Positions 1 to 7,520 of a stretch of 64,000 nt of DNA are shown piece by piece (the stretch's first letter is position 1; each line of letters starts with the position of its first letter). The notes under the pieces were generated by a model, which was not told the DNA's origin, ran no database searches, and worked only from the letters and a program-made list of their open reading frames with translations. Source of the DNA: an uncultured Clostridia bacterium (GTDB lineage Bacteria > Bacillota > Clostridia > Oscillospirales > Acutalibacteraceae); NCBI GenBank assembly GCA_947589575.1, contig CANQBM010000003.1, positions 1-64,000 on the forward strand, read 5' to 3'. Position numbers and translations under genes: made by a program.

Positions 1-487
1 CTTTTTCAATAAAATCTTCATTAGTGTACCTGACGTCAATGTCCATCGTCTTTTCATCCTCAACGTCAAAGTAGGCTCTGTAAGTTGTGGGATAATAGCT
101 TGATATTGTAAAATCAACATTCTCACCTGTTTCAACTCTTATAGGCACATCAAAATTTCCGCTTGATGTTACAACATTTGTCTGGAGCGAAACATTAAAA
201 TTATCATCAGTTATATCCTTCGCAAGATACTTTTTGCAGCTTACGGTTACATCAACGTCAATAACTTCATCCCCGTAGCATTTCAATCCCAGCTGCTCAG
301 CGGCTGAACCGCTGAAATCAACAGGAACAGATACGGTAACAGTCTTAGTCGTTTCCGGAGAAAGGCTCATCGACGTAACAATCCATACAACTACAGCAAG
401 AACTATTGAAATAATTATCAAATACTTATCGTTATAGATTAATTTTTTTATTGAAAACTTGCCTTTTTTATTTTTCTTTTCCGCCAT
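1..487 (-). CDS. cdaR: CdaR/YbbR-domain regulator of CdaA (partial, C-terminus outside window)
   Basis: The gene runs off the left edge, so only the first 162 codons are visible. The start ATG (485-487) overlaps the TAA of cdaA by one base, so the two are translationally coupled. A lysine-rich cytoplasmic N-terminus is followed by one membrane segment at about residues 20-41 (IIISIVLAVVVWIVTSMSL). Extracytoplasmic beta-rich YbbR-type sequence follows (TVTVSVPVDFSGSAAEQLGL and a second repeat). In this family the protein is anchored facing outward and modulates the diadenylate cyclase encoded beside it. The assignment rests on gene order, topology and the YbbR-like repeats; the number of YbbR domains cannot be counted here. 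Confidence 0.85.
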   Translation of the reverse strand, partial: MAEKKNKKGKFSIKKLIYNDKYLIIISIVLAVVVWIVTSMSLSPETTKTVTVSVPVDFSGSAAEQLGLKCYGDEVIDVDVTVSCKKYLAKDITDDNFNVSLQTNVVTSSGNFDVPIRVETGENVDFTISSYYPTTYRAYFDVEDEKTMDIDVRYTNEDFIEK

Positions 488-1356
488 TATTTCTTCCTCC
501 TTCTTACAAGCTTGGTAATAATCTTGTCATCGGAGGAAGCTCCCGACGGAACAAAAGCGGTCATAAGAATATCCCTTAAATCTCCATCAGAGATATTCCT
601 TTGAAGAACGCCTTTTTGCGCAACAGAAATATAGCCTGTTTCTTCACTTACAATTACAACAATGGCGTCGCTTTGTTCAGTTATGCCTATACCCGCTCTG
701 TGCCTTGTACCGAGAGCCGTGGAAACTGTCTTTTTAGTAAGGGGAAGAATACATCCCGCTGCAAAAATCCTGCCGTCACGTATAACCATAGCTCCGTCGT
801 GTAACGGAGATTTAGGGAAAAATATGTTTTCAATAAGTTCTTTGGTTGTTTTGGCGTTAAGCTGTGTGCCTGTAGTAATAATATCACCGAGCATTGTATT
901 ATTTTCAAAACAAATAAGAGCTCCAGTTTTTTTATCGCTCATATCCGCGCAAGCCTTGCAAACAGCCTCAATCGCGTCAGAAATCTCCGCAAGCTCAACG
1001 GCAAAACCGGGATGAATAATGGTTTTAAGGTTTTTTGTCATTGCGCCGTGACCAACCTGCTCCAGAATTTTTCTAACCTCGGGAGCGAAAAGTATAACAA
1101 GAATAATCAGTATATTTGAAAAAATTGATTTGAATATAAAACTTGAGGCTTCCATCCCTAATAGATTTACTATACCATAAATAATGGCAAGATAAATCAG
1201 ACCCTTTGCAAGCTGTATGGCTCTTGTTTCTCTGATAATGCGTATACATATATAGATAACAACAGCAACTAATACAATATCCAAAAAGTCTGTTATAGAG
1301 AAAGTGGAAAAAACACTTAATATTTTATTAAAAGTATCAGTTATTTGGTTTAACAT
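487..1356 (-). CDS. cdaA: Diadenylate cyclase CdaA
   Basis: Membrane enzyme that condenses two ATP to cyclic di-AMP, the second messenger for potassium, osmolyte and cell-wall homeostasis. The 289-residue product has three N-terminal membrane segments (about residues 24-45, 50-68 and 75-92). The cytoplasmic DAC (DisA_N) domain follows, with the catalytic DGA motif in SPLHDGAMVIRDG near residue 190 and the RHR motif in LGTRHRAGIG near residue 220. Length and architecture are standard for CdaA. It is followed with a one-base overlap by cdaR; the usual third partner glmM is not inside the window. A desulfurase gene lies 74 bp upstream on the same strand, so this pair could have its own promoter, but I could not identify one. 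Confidence 0.95.
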   Translation of the reverse strand: MLNQITDTFNKILSVFSTFSITDFLDIVLVAVVIYICIRIIRETRAIQLAKGLIYLAIIYGIVNLLGMEASSFIFKSIFSNILIILVILFAPEVRKILEQVGHGAMTKNLKTIIHPGFAVELAEISDAIEAVCKACADMSDKKTGALICFENNTMLGDIITTGTQLNAKTTKELIENIFFPKSPLHDGAMVIRDGRIFAAGCILPLTKKTVSTALGTRHRAGIGITEQSDAIVVIVSEETGYISVAQKGVLQRNISDGDLRDILMTAFVPSGASSDDKIITKLVRRRKK

Positions 1357-1430
1357 ACTATACTTCCTTAAATTTTGTTTTCACTTGTAATTTTATTTTA
1401 TCATATAAAAAACGAGAAATAAAGCGAATA

Positions 1431-2558
1431 TCAAAGTTTTTTCAATGTGTTAATAAAAATTTCACATTCGCGCTGTGTAGTAAATACGGACGGGCTTATC
1501 CTTACAGTTCCTCTCTCTGTCGTATTAAACACTCTATGCGCCAAAGGAGCGCAATGAAGTCCAGCACGCACTGCAATCCCTCTGTCAGCTAAAAGCCCGG
1601 CTGTTTTTTCAGACGGATAATCCGAATAGTTAAAGGAAAAAATCGGAGCATAATCCGCCCTTTTCGGAAAAGGTGTATAAAAGGTTACTTTGTTGTTTTT
1701 CCCCATTTCATTGTAAATCATTTGGATAAGAGAAATCTCATGATTATATATCCTGTCAATTCCCCTTCTTTTTACAAAATCAACTCCTGCTCCAAGTCCG
1801 ATTATACCGCTGTTATTAAGCGTTCCCGACTCAAATCTGTCAGGCAGAAAATCAGGCTGATTCAGATTCATGGATGAAGAGCCTGTACCACCCTCAATTA
1901 TCGTGTCAAGGTCAATATCATCATTCACTGCCATAAATCCCGTTCCCATAGGACCGTAAAGCCCTTTATGACCCGGAGCGCACAGAATATCAATATTATC
2001 CCGATTACTTACATTCATAACTCCTAAAGTCTGTGCGGCATCAACAATAAATCTAATATTGTTTTCCCTGCAAAGTTCACCTATTTCTTTGATAGGAAAT
2101 ACATAACCAAAAACATTTGACGCATACATACATATGATAAGAGATGTATTGCTTCTGATTAATCTTTTAAAATTGTTAATCAGCTCATCCTTATCAAAGC
2201 TGAACATAGCAATATCATAGGTTATTATTCCTTTTCGCGCAAGGGCGTCAACAGGACGTGAAACCGCGTTATGCTCCAATGGAGAAATAATAACATGGTC
2301 TCCCCGCTTTACACTCCCTTTAATTGCCATATTGAGCGCGTGGGTGCAGTTGAGCGTGAATGCAATATTCTGCGCCGGAAAAGAAATAAGTGAACTGATT
2401 TTTTCTCTGACATCATAAATTTTATCGGAAGTTTCCACAGACTGTCTGTATCCGCCTCTTCCGCTGTTAAAGCTGTAACTTTTCATACCAACGCTTGAGG
2501 CAGACAAAACGGTAACAGGCTTCGGATTAGTCGTTGCGCTGTTATCTAAATATATCAT
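1431..2558 (-). CDS. Cysteine desulfurase family protein (class V aminotransferase)
   Basis: PLP enzyme of the NifS/CsdA fold, 375 residues. The N-terminal MIYLDNSATTNPKP and the PLP-lysine stretch CAPGHKGLYGPMGTGF (about residues 190-205) are typical. So are the FESGTLN motif and the C-terminal GLHCAPLAHR loop, whose cysteine is the expected persulfide carrier. It resembles the NifS-like branch first named from Enterococcus EF2568 rather than IscS or SufS. The start ATG overlaps the stop of the upstream DUF3343 gene (2555-2558). No iscU, sufB or selD is nearby, so the acceptor is unknown. In other Clostridia such desulfurase/DUF3343 pairs occur in labile-selenium loci; that role is inference here. 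Confidence 0.85.
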   Translation of the reverse strand: MIYLDNSATTNPKPVTVLSASSVGMKSYSFNSGRGGYRQSVETSDKIYDVREKISSLISFPAQNIAFTLNCTHALNMAIKGSVKRGDHVIISPLEHNAVSRPVDALARKGIITYDIAMFSFDKDELINNFKRLIRSNTSLIICMYASNVFGYVFPIKEIGELCRENNIRFIVDAAQTLGVMNVSNRDNIDILCAPGHKGLYGPMGTGFMAVNDDIDLDTIIEGGTGSSSMNLNQPDFLPDRFESGTLNNSGIIGLGAGVDFVKRRGIDRIYNHEISLIQMIYNEMGKNNKVTFYTPFPKRADYAPIFSFNYSDYPSEKTAGLLADRGIAVRAGLHCAPLAHRVFNTTERGTVRISPSVFTTQRECEIFINTLKKL

Positions 2559-2770
2559 ATAACCTCAACCCCGCGTATGGTTATCCTGTTTCGTTCCAAA
2601 ATATTCACGGGCTCGTTGTCGCTTGAGTATACTTCAAGGGCATAACCGCATCCATCTGTTTTAGAAGGATTTTCAATCTTTTTTATCTGCGCTTTATATC
2701 CGCTTGAGCGCAATACTCTTTGTCCGCGCTGAGCATTTGTAATTGAACCTACCTTAATAAATAAAGTCAT
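2555..2770 (-). CDS. DUF3343 putative Se/S carrier-like protein
   Basis: Small soluble protein of 71 residues starting MTLFIKVGSITNAQRGQR. An upstream in-frame start at 2827 exists, but the ATG at 2770 is preceded at good spacing by AGAGGT, and the DUF3343 fold begins there. The sequence has the one-domain pattern of a residue range that recognises a small thiol or selenium ligand (GSITNAQRGQRVLRSSG) and a single cysteine in GCGYALEVYS. The reading frame overlaps the downstream desulfurase by four bases, so the two should be made together. The family is annotated as putative Se/S carrier by association; no direct function is proven. Confidence 0.8.
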   Translation of the reverse strand: MTLFIKVGSITNAQRGQRVLRSSGYKAQIKKIENPSKTDGCGYALEVYSSDNEPVNILERNRITIRGVEVI

Positions 2771-2799
2771 AATTAGTACCTCTTTTCTTAACATAACAT

Positions 2800-2827
2800 A
2801 TAGTACGATATACTTTATTGTATGCAA
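2800..2827 (-). promoter_or_regulatory. Putative SigA promoter of the DUF3343-desulfurase operon
   Basis: On the minus strand TTGCAT (2822-2827) and TACTAT (2800-2805) are separated by 16 bp, about 30 bp before the DUF3343 start. Moderate match to consensus. Confidence 0.45.
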
Positions 2828-2860
2828 AAAATAAGGTATTTGGGAATATGAGGAAAAGAT

Positions 2861-2895
2861 AAAGGGCTGTCTCTCTGAAACGAGACAGTCCCTTT
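2861..2895 (-). terminator. Rho-independent terminator after the coiled-coil transporter gene
   Basis: Inverted repeat with arms 2861-2873 and 2882-2895 (GACTGTCTC/GAGACAG core, 13 bp, 8-base loop) just after the stop of the transporter at 2905. On the minus strand the closing arm runs into a T-rich tail. A near relative of this hairpin lies at 62361-62402. Confidence 0.8.
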
Positions 2896-2904
2896 ATGTA
2901 TTGA

Positions 2905-5325
2905 TTATTTATTTTTCTTAGCAAGTTTTTCCGCCTTGCGTCTTGCGATTTCCTCCTGTTCTTCAGCGCGCTTTTTTTCGATTTCCATATCCTTGATTCT
3001 GTCTTCCTCGTCCGCTTTTTCCTTTGCCTCGTCATAAAGAGCCGCAATCTCATCAAACCTGCTGTAATTTTCCTCCTGCGCAAGGAGTTTCTTTGCATCG
3101 TTAAACGGCTTTGCCGCTCTGTTAAATTTAGCAAATTCGTCCATAATAACTTTCTGCTGCTTAATAACGGTTTTCTTTTCAGCTGTAAGCTTTTTAATTT
3201 TATTCTTAATCTCTTTTACAAGATTTTTATCATTTGATTTTTTTGCAATATTCACTTCACTTGACAGTTCATAAATATCACGTTCAAGGCTGTCTTCCCT
3301 ATCAAAAAGAGCGGTAAGTGATTCCATATCGGGTTCTTCAAAATCGTTTACACTGCCGTAATACTTGTCATACGCTTTCTTGGCGGATATGTTTTTCTTG
3401 GCAAGCTCAATTTCAAATTTGCGTAATTCCTTTTCTTCAGGAGTGTTCTTTGGAAAATGCTTTGCTTTTGAGAGCTCGCTTCGCGCATTGGAAATATCTA
3501 TATTTTTAATTCCTTCAAGTCCCTGATTATAAATTTCACGGTAAACAGCAATCTCGTGCTTAAACAGTTTAGAATTGAATTTATCAAGCTCACCGCATAC
3601 AAACTTGGAAATCTCAATTTCTTCATTAAAGTTAAGAGCCTCGCGGTAAGCTTTTTTAGCTGCCTTGCGTTCCTGCTTGTCTTCAATATTTTTATAGTCG
3701 CTCTTTGAAACATTCTTCGGTATTTCATCAGCCATCTTTCTTGCATCATTTACAAGATCAATCGCTTCAACGAGCTTATGATTATCAAGAGCGTTATTAG
3801 CGTAATCCTCAAAGAGAGAGCGTACCTGAAGAACGCGAATGACGCTCTTCTGTTTCTTTTCGGTAAAATCATAGAAGAAATACGGAACAACATTTAAAAA
3901 CGCTCCGACCGCAGCCATTAATATCAGCGCGCCCATCAGCTTGTAAAGAAGTCCCGGCTGACCGCTGTTAACATCGAGAATATCAAACGGCTTAGCGTAG
4001 CCATTGCCCTCATAAACGCCGTAGTATTTTTGAACGGCGGGAACAACAGATGCAGTAAGCAGTGTTACAATATTACCGATAGTCATAACAGTAGCGAACA
4101 TACCGTCTATACGCTCGCCTGATTTGAACTGCTGATAATCACGAATATCCGCTTGAATGGCAGGGGTGGTAATCTGTTCAAATGCGCCAACAAGGCTGTT
4201 GAAATAAATACATACAAACAGCCACCAAATACTGTGCATATTTATTAACATTGCTAAAATGCAAACTACATTAAGAAAGTTGACAGCAACAAGTACTTTC
4301 TTCTTTCCCCACTTACGAATACATATAGGAGCAAGAAGCATTCCCCAAAGAGAAGCGTTACCTGTAAGCGTCTGAATCAGCGAGAGTGTACCGCCGCTGC
4401 AAGAATGGCCGTAACTATACGACCACTGTAAGATATTTTGGTAAGAGCTTTCAAGAAAGCCAATCCAGCCGGCAAGAGCAATAATCCAAAAATACTTGTT
4501 TTTAGCAACCGATTTAAGAGAATCCATAAAGCTTATCTGGATTGTATGGGTTTTTGCCTGCATTATTTTTTCTTCTGTATTTGCAAACACAACAATCGTC
4601 AGCCCGATACCTATAACGGCAAAAGCAGGATAACCTATTCTGTAAACACGAATATCAAACAGATTATCGTCCGCAGCAAACTGCGCGATAAGCGGAAGAA
4701 CAATATTCATTATTGACGGTGCAAGCGAATACACAACAGATTTTATCGCCAAAACATCTGTACGCTCCTGAGTATTAGGCGATAAAACGTGAATTAAATT
4801 TGTATATGCGTCATTAAAGAAATTAAAGAAAAACTGTAAGAGAAGATTAAAAATCAAAACAATTGCGCAGGTTGCAACATAAGACGCATTCCTGCCGAAA
4901 AGCTGACCGGTAAATATATTTCCGAGATACTCGTAAGGAAACCAAACATACCCAAGCGCAATTATTGCTGTCGGAATACCCATTGATAAAAGATAAGGTC
5001 TGTATTTTCCGCCTTTACCTCGTGTGTTATCAATCATATTTGCCCGGATACCAGTAAGCGGAATATTCGCAAGAGTGGCAATAAGATAAAGATAATACAT
5101 ATCCATCGCGCCTATACCGATTGCTCCGGCAACAACCATATTAGTTGTAGAAACAATAAGTACACTTGCGATTGTTATAATAAAATAAGCGCCTATTCCT
5201 CCGCCCGCATATGCGGCAATTTCCTTAAAGGACATATATCTGCCCTTAGGAGGTTCCTTCCAGTAAAACCTTATATTATCAATCAAGGTCATTGCTTTTT
5301 GCTTTATGTTTACATTTTCAGCCAT
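2905..5325 (-). CDS. GPH-family (MFS_2) sugar/solute symporter with long C-terminal coiled-coil tail
   Basis: The first ~480 of 806 residues form a 12-helix transporter of the glycoside-pentoside-hexuronide cation symporter type, supported by the cytoplasmic motif NMIDNTRGKGGKYRPY and the later GERIDGMFATVMTIGN. After the last membrane helix (VGAFLNVVPYFFYDF) come ~325 residues almost entirely of Lys, Glu, Asp and Ala, with long heptad-like helices and a final ERKAEKLAKKNK-type end. Ordinary GPH symporters end at about 450-500 residues, so the tail is extra; the reading frame is continuous, so it is not an assembly fusion of two genes. The substrate is unknown and no glycosidase is adjacent. 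The tail could dock a partner or form a membrane-side scaffold; that is inference. Confidence 0.85.
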   Translation of the reverse strand: MAENVNIKQKAMTLIDNIRFYWKEPPKGRYMSFKEIAAYAGGGIGAYFIITIASVLIVSTTNMVVAGAIGIGAMDMYYLYLIATLANIPLTGIRANMIDNTRGKGGKYRPYLLSMGIPTAIIALGYVWFPYEYLGNIFTGQLFGRNASYVATCAIVLIFNLLLQFFFNFFNDAYTNLIHVLSPNTQERTDVLAIKSVVYSLAPSIMNIVLPLIAQFAADDNLFDIRVYRIGYPAFAVIGIGLTIVVFANTEEKIMQAKTHTIQISFMDSLKSVAKNKYFWIIALAGWIGFLESSYQNILQWSYSYGHSCSGGTLSLIQTLTGNASLWGMLLAPICIRKWGKKKVLVAVNFLNVVCILAMLINMHSIWWLFVCIYFNSLVGAFEQITTPAIQADIRDYQQFKSGERIDGMFATVMTIGNIVTLLTASVVPAVQKYYGVYEGNGYAKPFDILDVNSGQPGLLYKLMGALILMAAVGAFLNVVPYFFYDFTEKKQKSVIRVLQVRSLFEDYANNALDNHKLVEAIDLVNDARKMADEIPKNVSKSDYKNIEDKQERKAAKKAYREALNFNEEIEISKFVCGELDKFNSKLFKHEIAVYREIYNQGLEGIKNIDISNARSELSKAKHFPKNTPEEKELRKFEIELAKKNISAKKAYDKYYGSVNDFEEPDMESLTALFDREDSLERDIYELSSEVNIAKKSNDKNLVKEIKNKIKKLTAEKKTVIKQQKVIMDEFAKFNRAAKPFNDAKKLLAQEENYSRFDEIAALYDEAKEKADEEDRIKDMEIEKKRAEEQEEIARRKAEKLAKKNK

Positions 5326-5360
5326 ACAGAATCTCCTTATCTAAAGTTACTAACTTAATT

Positions 5361-5389
5361 ATTTTAACATATAATTTAAGCAATTACAA
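5361..5389 (-). promoter_or_regulatory. Putative promoter of the transporter gene
   Basis: Minus strand TTGTAA (5384-5389), 17-bp spacer, TAAAAT (5361-5366), about 36 bp before the start codon, which has a good AAGGAG ribosome binding site. Confidence 0.5.
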
Positions 5390-5417
5390 CAAAAAACTGA
5401 CAAATTAAACTATTATT

Positions 5418-6299
5418 TTAGTTAAATTCTATCACAAAGCTGCTGTTATCTCCACAGGTAACATTTACCTTATTGCCGTCAATCTCATATGACTTAGAGT
5501 TTTTCAGCTTATCAAAAGTTTTATCTGTTACTTTATCAACCGGAGATTCATCGGTATACTTAAAATCCGAGCCGCCTGCTCTGCTGTCGTTCATGGCAAA
5601 ACCCGTTAGGGCATTTCCTTTATTATTCTCTATATCAAGCACCGGATTAAAATAATACCATTTACCCTTAAATTCCGCGTATGATATTATACCTGCCGCT
5701 GAATTTACATTCATTATATGGCTTGCATTTCCGTCACCCTGCAAAACCAAATATTCAAATAACGAACAAATCGGGGCGGAATATCCCTTGCCCTGCATAA
5801 CAGTATCAAAGGTCGTCAAAACGGAATTATCAACTGAAAAATTCTTTGTTATATAGGTATAAACATTAAAAATATACCTGTCTGTATTGACCTTGCCGTA
5901 TCCGCACTGAGCTTTTATTTCATCTATTTTTTCAAAAAACCGCGAAACGAGTTTTAAATGCTCCTCATCACTGTTTTTATATGTTACTTTAACGCCGGAA
6001 GAATCATCTAAAACATTAATGCTTTCAACAAGCGGATAAAGCGGAAAGCATGTATAAAAGAGCTGATTGACGCTGTCCATCAGAGAAACATTGAATTTAA
6101 CCTCTTTTTCTCCTTTAATAACTGCGTTGCAAAGCTTTTCATAGGCTCTTTTCGCGCTTTCATCCGTACTTTGATAGTGTGAATCAATAGTTACATTTAT
6201 ATCCGTTTTTTCCGTTTCGGAATTTTCCTTATTTGAACAGGCAGTAAACATAACAGTAATCATTACCACGGAAATAATAGCACAAACTAATTTTTTCAT
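5418..6299 (-). CDS. Lipoprotein with degenerate transglutaminase-like domain
   Basis: A signal peptide with lipobox (VMITVMFTACSNKENSE, Cys near residue 21) predicts a lipid-anchored extracytoplasmic protein of 293 residues. The central part (about residues 165-225) has the layout of a transglutaminase-like fold: a cysteine-bearing helix (GYSAPICSLFEYLVLQGDG), then a strand with ASHIMNV, then GKWYYFNPVLD. The last piece mimics the usual W-Y-x-x-D-P end of that domain. The catalytic triad is not clearly complete, so activity is uncertain. The gene starts three bases after the radical-SAM maturase ends, so the two are co-translated and the lipoprotein is a candidate client. It has no CxPxR sulfatase motif; the nearest is CFPLY. 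Confidence 0.6.
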   Translation of the reverse strand: MKKLVCAIISVVMITVMFTACSNKENSETEKTDINVTIDSHYQSTDESAKRAYEKLCNAVIKGEKEVKFNVSLMDSVNQLFYTCFPLYPLVESINVLDDSSGVKVTYKNSDEEHLKLVSRFFEKIDEIKAQCGYGKVNTDRYIFNVYTYITKNFSVDNSVLTTFDTVMQGKGYSAPICSLFEYLVLQGDGNASHIMNVNSAAGIISYAEFKGKWYYFNPVLDIENNKGNALTGFAMNDSRAGGSDFKYTDESPVDKVTDKTFDKLKNSKSYEIDGNKVNVTCGDNSSFVIEFN

Positions 6300-6302
6300 A
6301 AT

Positions 6303-7379
6303 TTATCCTTTCATTTGTTTCATTTTTTCTTCAGCGGCGCTGAAAAACTTTTTATAGGCGTCACAGTAATCCTTGTCCTGTCTGTTACGCTTGCAGCCGC
6401 CGCCTCTGCAAATATAAAAATAATTGCAATTTTTACATTTGTCCTCCAGCTTAAAGGACTCCTTTAAAAACTCAACCGCCTTTTCACTGTGGTAAAGCTC
6501 GTCAAAAGAGCTCTCGTTTATATTTCCAAGATACCATTCGTCAGTACAATAAAAATCACAGGGATAAACACTGCCGTCTCCCTCAACAACAAACTGTGTT
6601 GAGCAGCAGCCGTTCATTCCACACTGCTCCGCATTGTTACCCGATGATAGCGAAACATAATTATCAAACGAGCGTATTGAAATATAATCGCCTCTCATAT
6701 AGTCGTTAAAATAGATGTTGAAACCACGCGTAAGAAATTGCGAGTAATCATCATTATTCATATAAAACTCTTCGTCGTAATCACTTTTCATCGGTCTCAA
6801 ACACGGGATAAACTGAAGATAACGCAGTCCGTTTTCTTTGAAAAATCTGTACGCTTTACGAAAATTTTGAGCCGTCCGCTTTGTCAGCACAGATAAAACA
6901 TTAAAGGACACTCCGTATTTTTTTAGAAGCTCAATACCTTTGATAACATCATCAAACGAATCAGAACCGTCTGCATAAATCCTGTAGGAATTAAGCGTTT
7001 TATCACCATCAAGAGAAACGCCGATTAAAAAATTATTTTTCTTAAAAAATTCAGCAAACTCCTCGGTGATAAGCGTACCGTTTGTTTGCAGACAAATATG
7101 TACAGGCGAGCCGTGAATATTTTTTCCCTTAATGTATGAAACAAAATGTCTGTAAAAATCTATACAGCAAAGAAGCGGTTCACCGCCCTGAAAGGTAAAG
7201 TAAACATCCGTTCCCTTTGCAAAAGTCAACGCGGAATCAATAACTTTTTCAGCGGTATCAATGCTCATCATTCCCTTTGAAAATTCATGCCTTTGCGAAG
7301 AAAGAGAATGATAAAAGCAGTACCCGCATCTTAGATTACAATTACTTGACGCCGGTTTGAGCATAACTGATATTGCCAT
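6303..7379 (-). CDS. Radical SAM/SPASM maturase, anaerobic sulfatase-maturating-enzyme family
   Basis: A 358-residue radical SAM protein. The CX3CX2C cluster motif lies near residue 14 (SNCNLRCGYCFYHSL), followed by the glycine-rich FQGGEPLL motif that contacts SAM. The C-terminal half carries a SPASM cysteine set for auxiliary iron-sulfur clusters (NAEQCGMNGCCSTQF, GSVYPCDFYC, CKNCNYFYICRGGGCKR). Length and motif order match anSME, which oxidises a Ser or Cys in secreted sulfatases to formylglycine. No sulfatase gene is present in the window; the next gene, three bases downstream, is a lipoprotein. The true substrate is therefore open. It has its own promoter. Confidence 0.85.
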   Translation of the reverse strand: MAISVMLKPASSNCNLRCGYCFYHSLSSQRHEFSKGMMSIDTAEKVIDSALTFAKGTDVYFTFQGGEPLLCCIDFYRHFVSYIKGKNIHGSPVHICLQTNGTLITEEFAEFFKKNNFLIGVSLDGDKTLNSYRIYADGSDSFDDVIKGIELLKKYGVSFNVLSVLTKRTAQNFRKAYRFFKENGLRYLQFIPCLRPMKSDYDEEFYMNNDDYSQFLTRGFNIYFNDYMRGDYISIRSFDNYVSLSSGNNAEQCGMNGCCSTQFVVEGDGSVYPCDFYCTDEWYLGNINESSFDELYHSEKAVEFLKESFKLEDKCKNCNYFYICRGGGCKRNRQDKDYCDAYKKFFSAAEEKMKQMKG

Positions 7380-7405
7380 TAAATCACCTGCCGAATCTAA
7401 GAATT

Positions 7406-7434
7406 AGTATATAACATATTGATGAATTAGACAA
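7406..7434 (-). promoter_or_regulatory. Promoter of the maturase-lipoprotein operon
   Basis: Minus strand TTGTCT (7429-7434), 17-bp spacer, TATACT (7406-7411). The transcript would start about 20 bp before the ATG, which is preceded by GCAGGTG. Confidence 0.65.
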
Positions 7435-7465
7435 GTAGCAAATATTTTAAAATTAATTTGTTTGT

Positions 7466-7494
7466 TTGACAATAACCACACATAATGGTATAAT
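7466..7494 (+). promoter_or_regulatory. Consensus SigA promoter of the dehydrogenase-ABC importer operon
   Basis: A perfect TTGACA (7466-7471), 17-bp spacer and perfect TATAAT (7489-7494). The predicted leader is only about 20 bases, so there is no room for a riboswitch or T-box. Such a strong promoter suggests high basal expression or control by a repressor. Confidence 0.85.
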
Positions 7495-7520
7495 TTACTT
7501 TATTAAATTAAAGTATACGG

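Noticed and set aside
6040-6060. CFPLY in the maturase-linked lipoprotein as a sulfatase-type modification site.
   Set aside because: The conserved Arg of CxPxR is Tyr and the protein is not a sulfatase, so the match is no better than chance.
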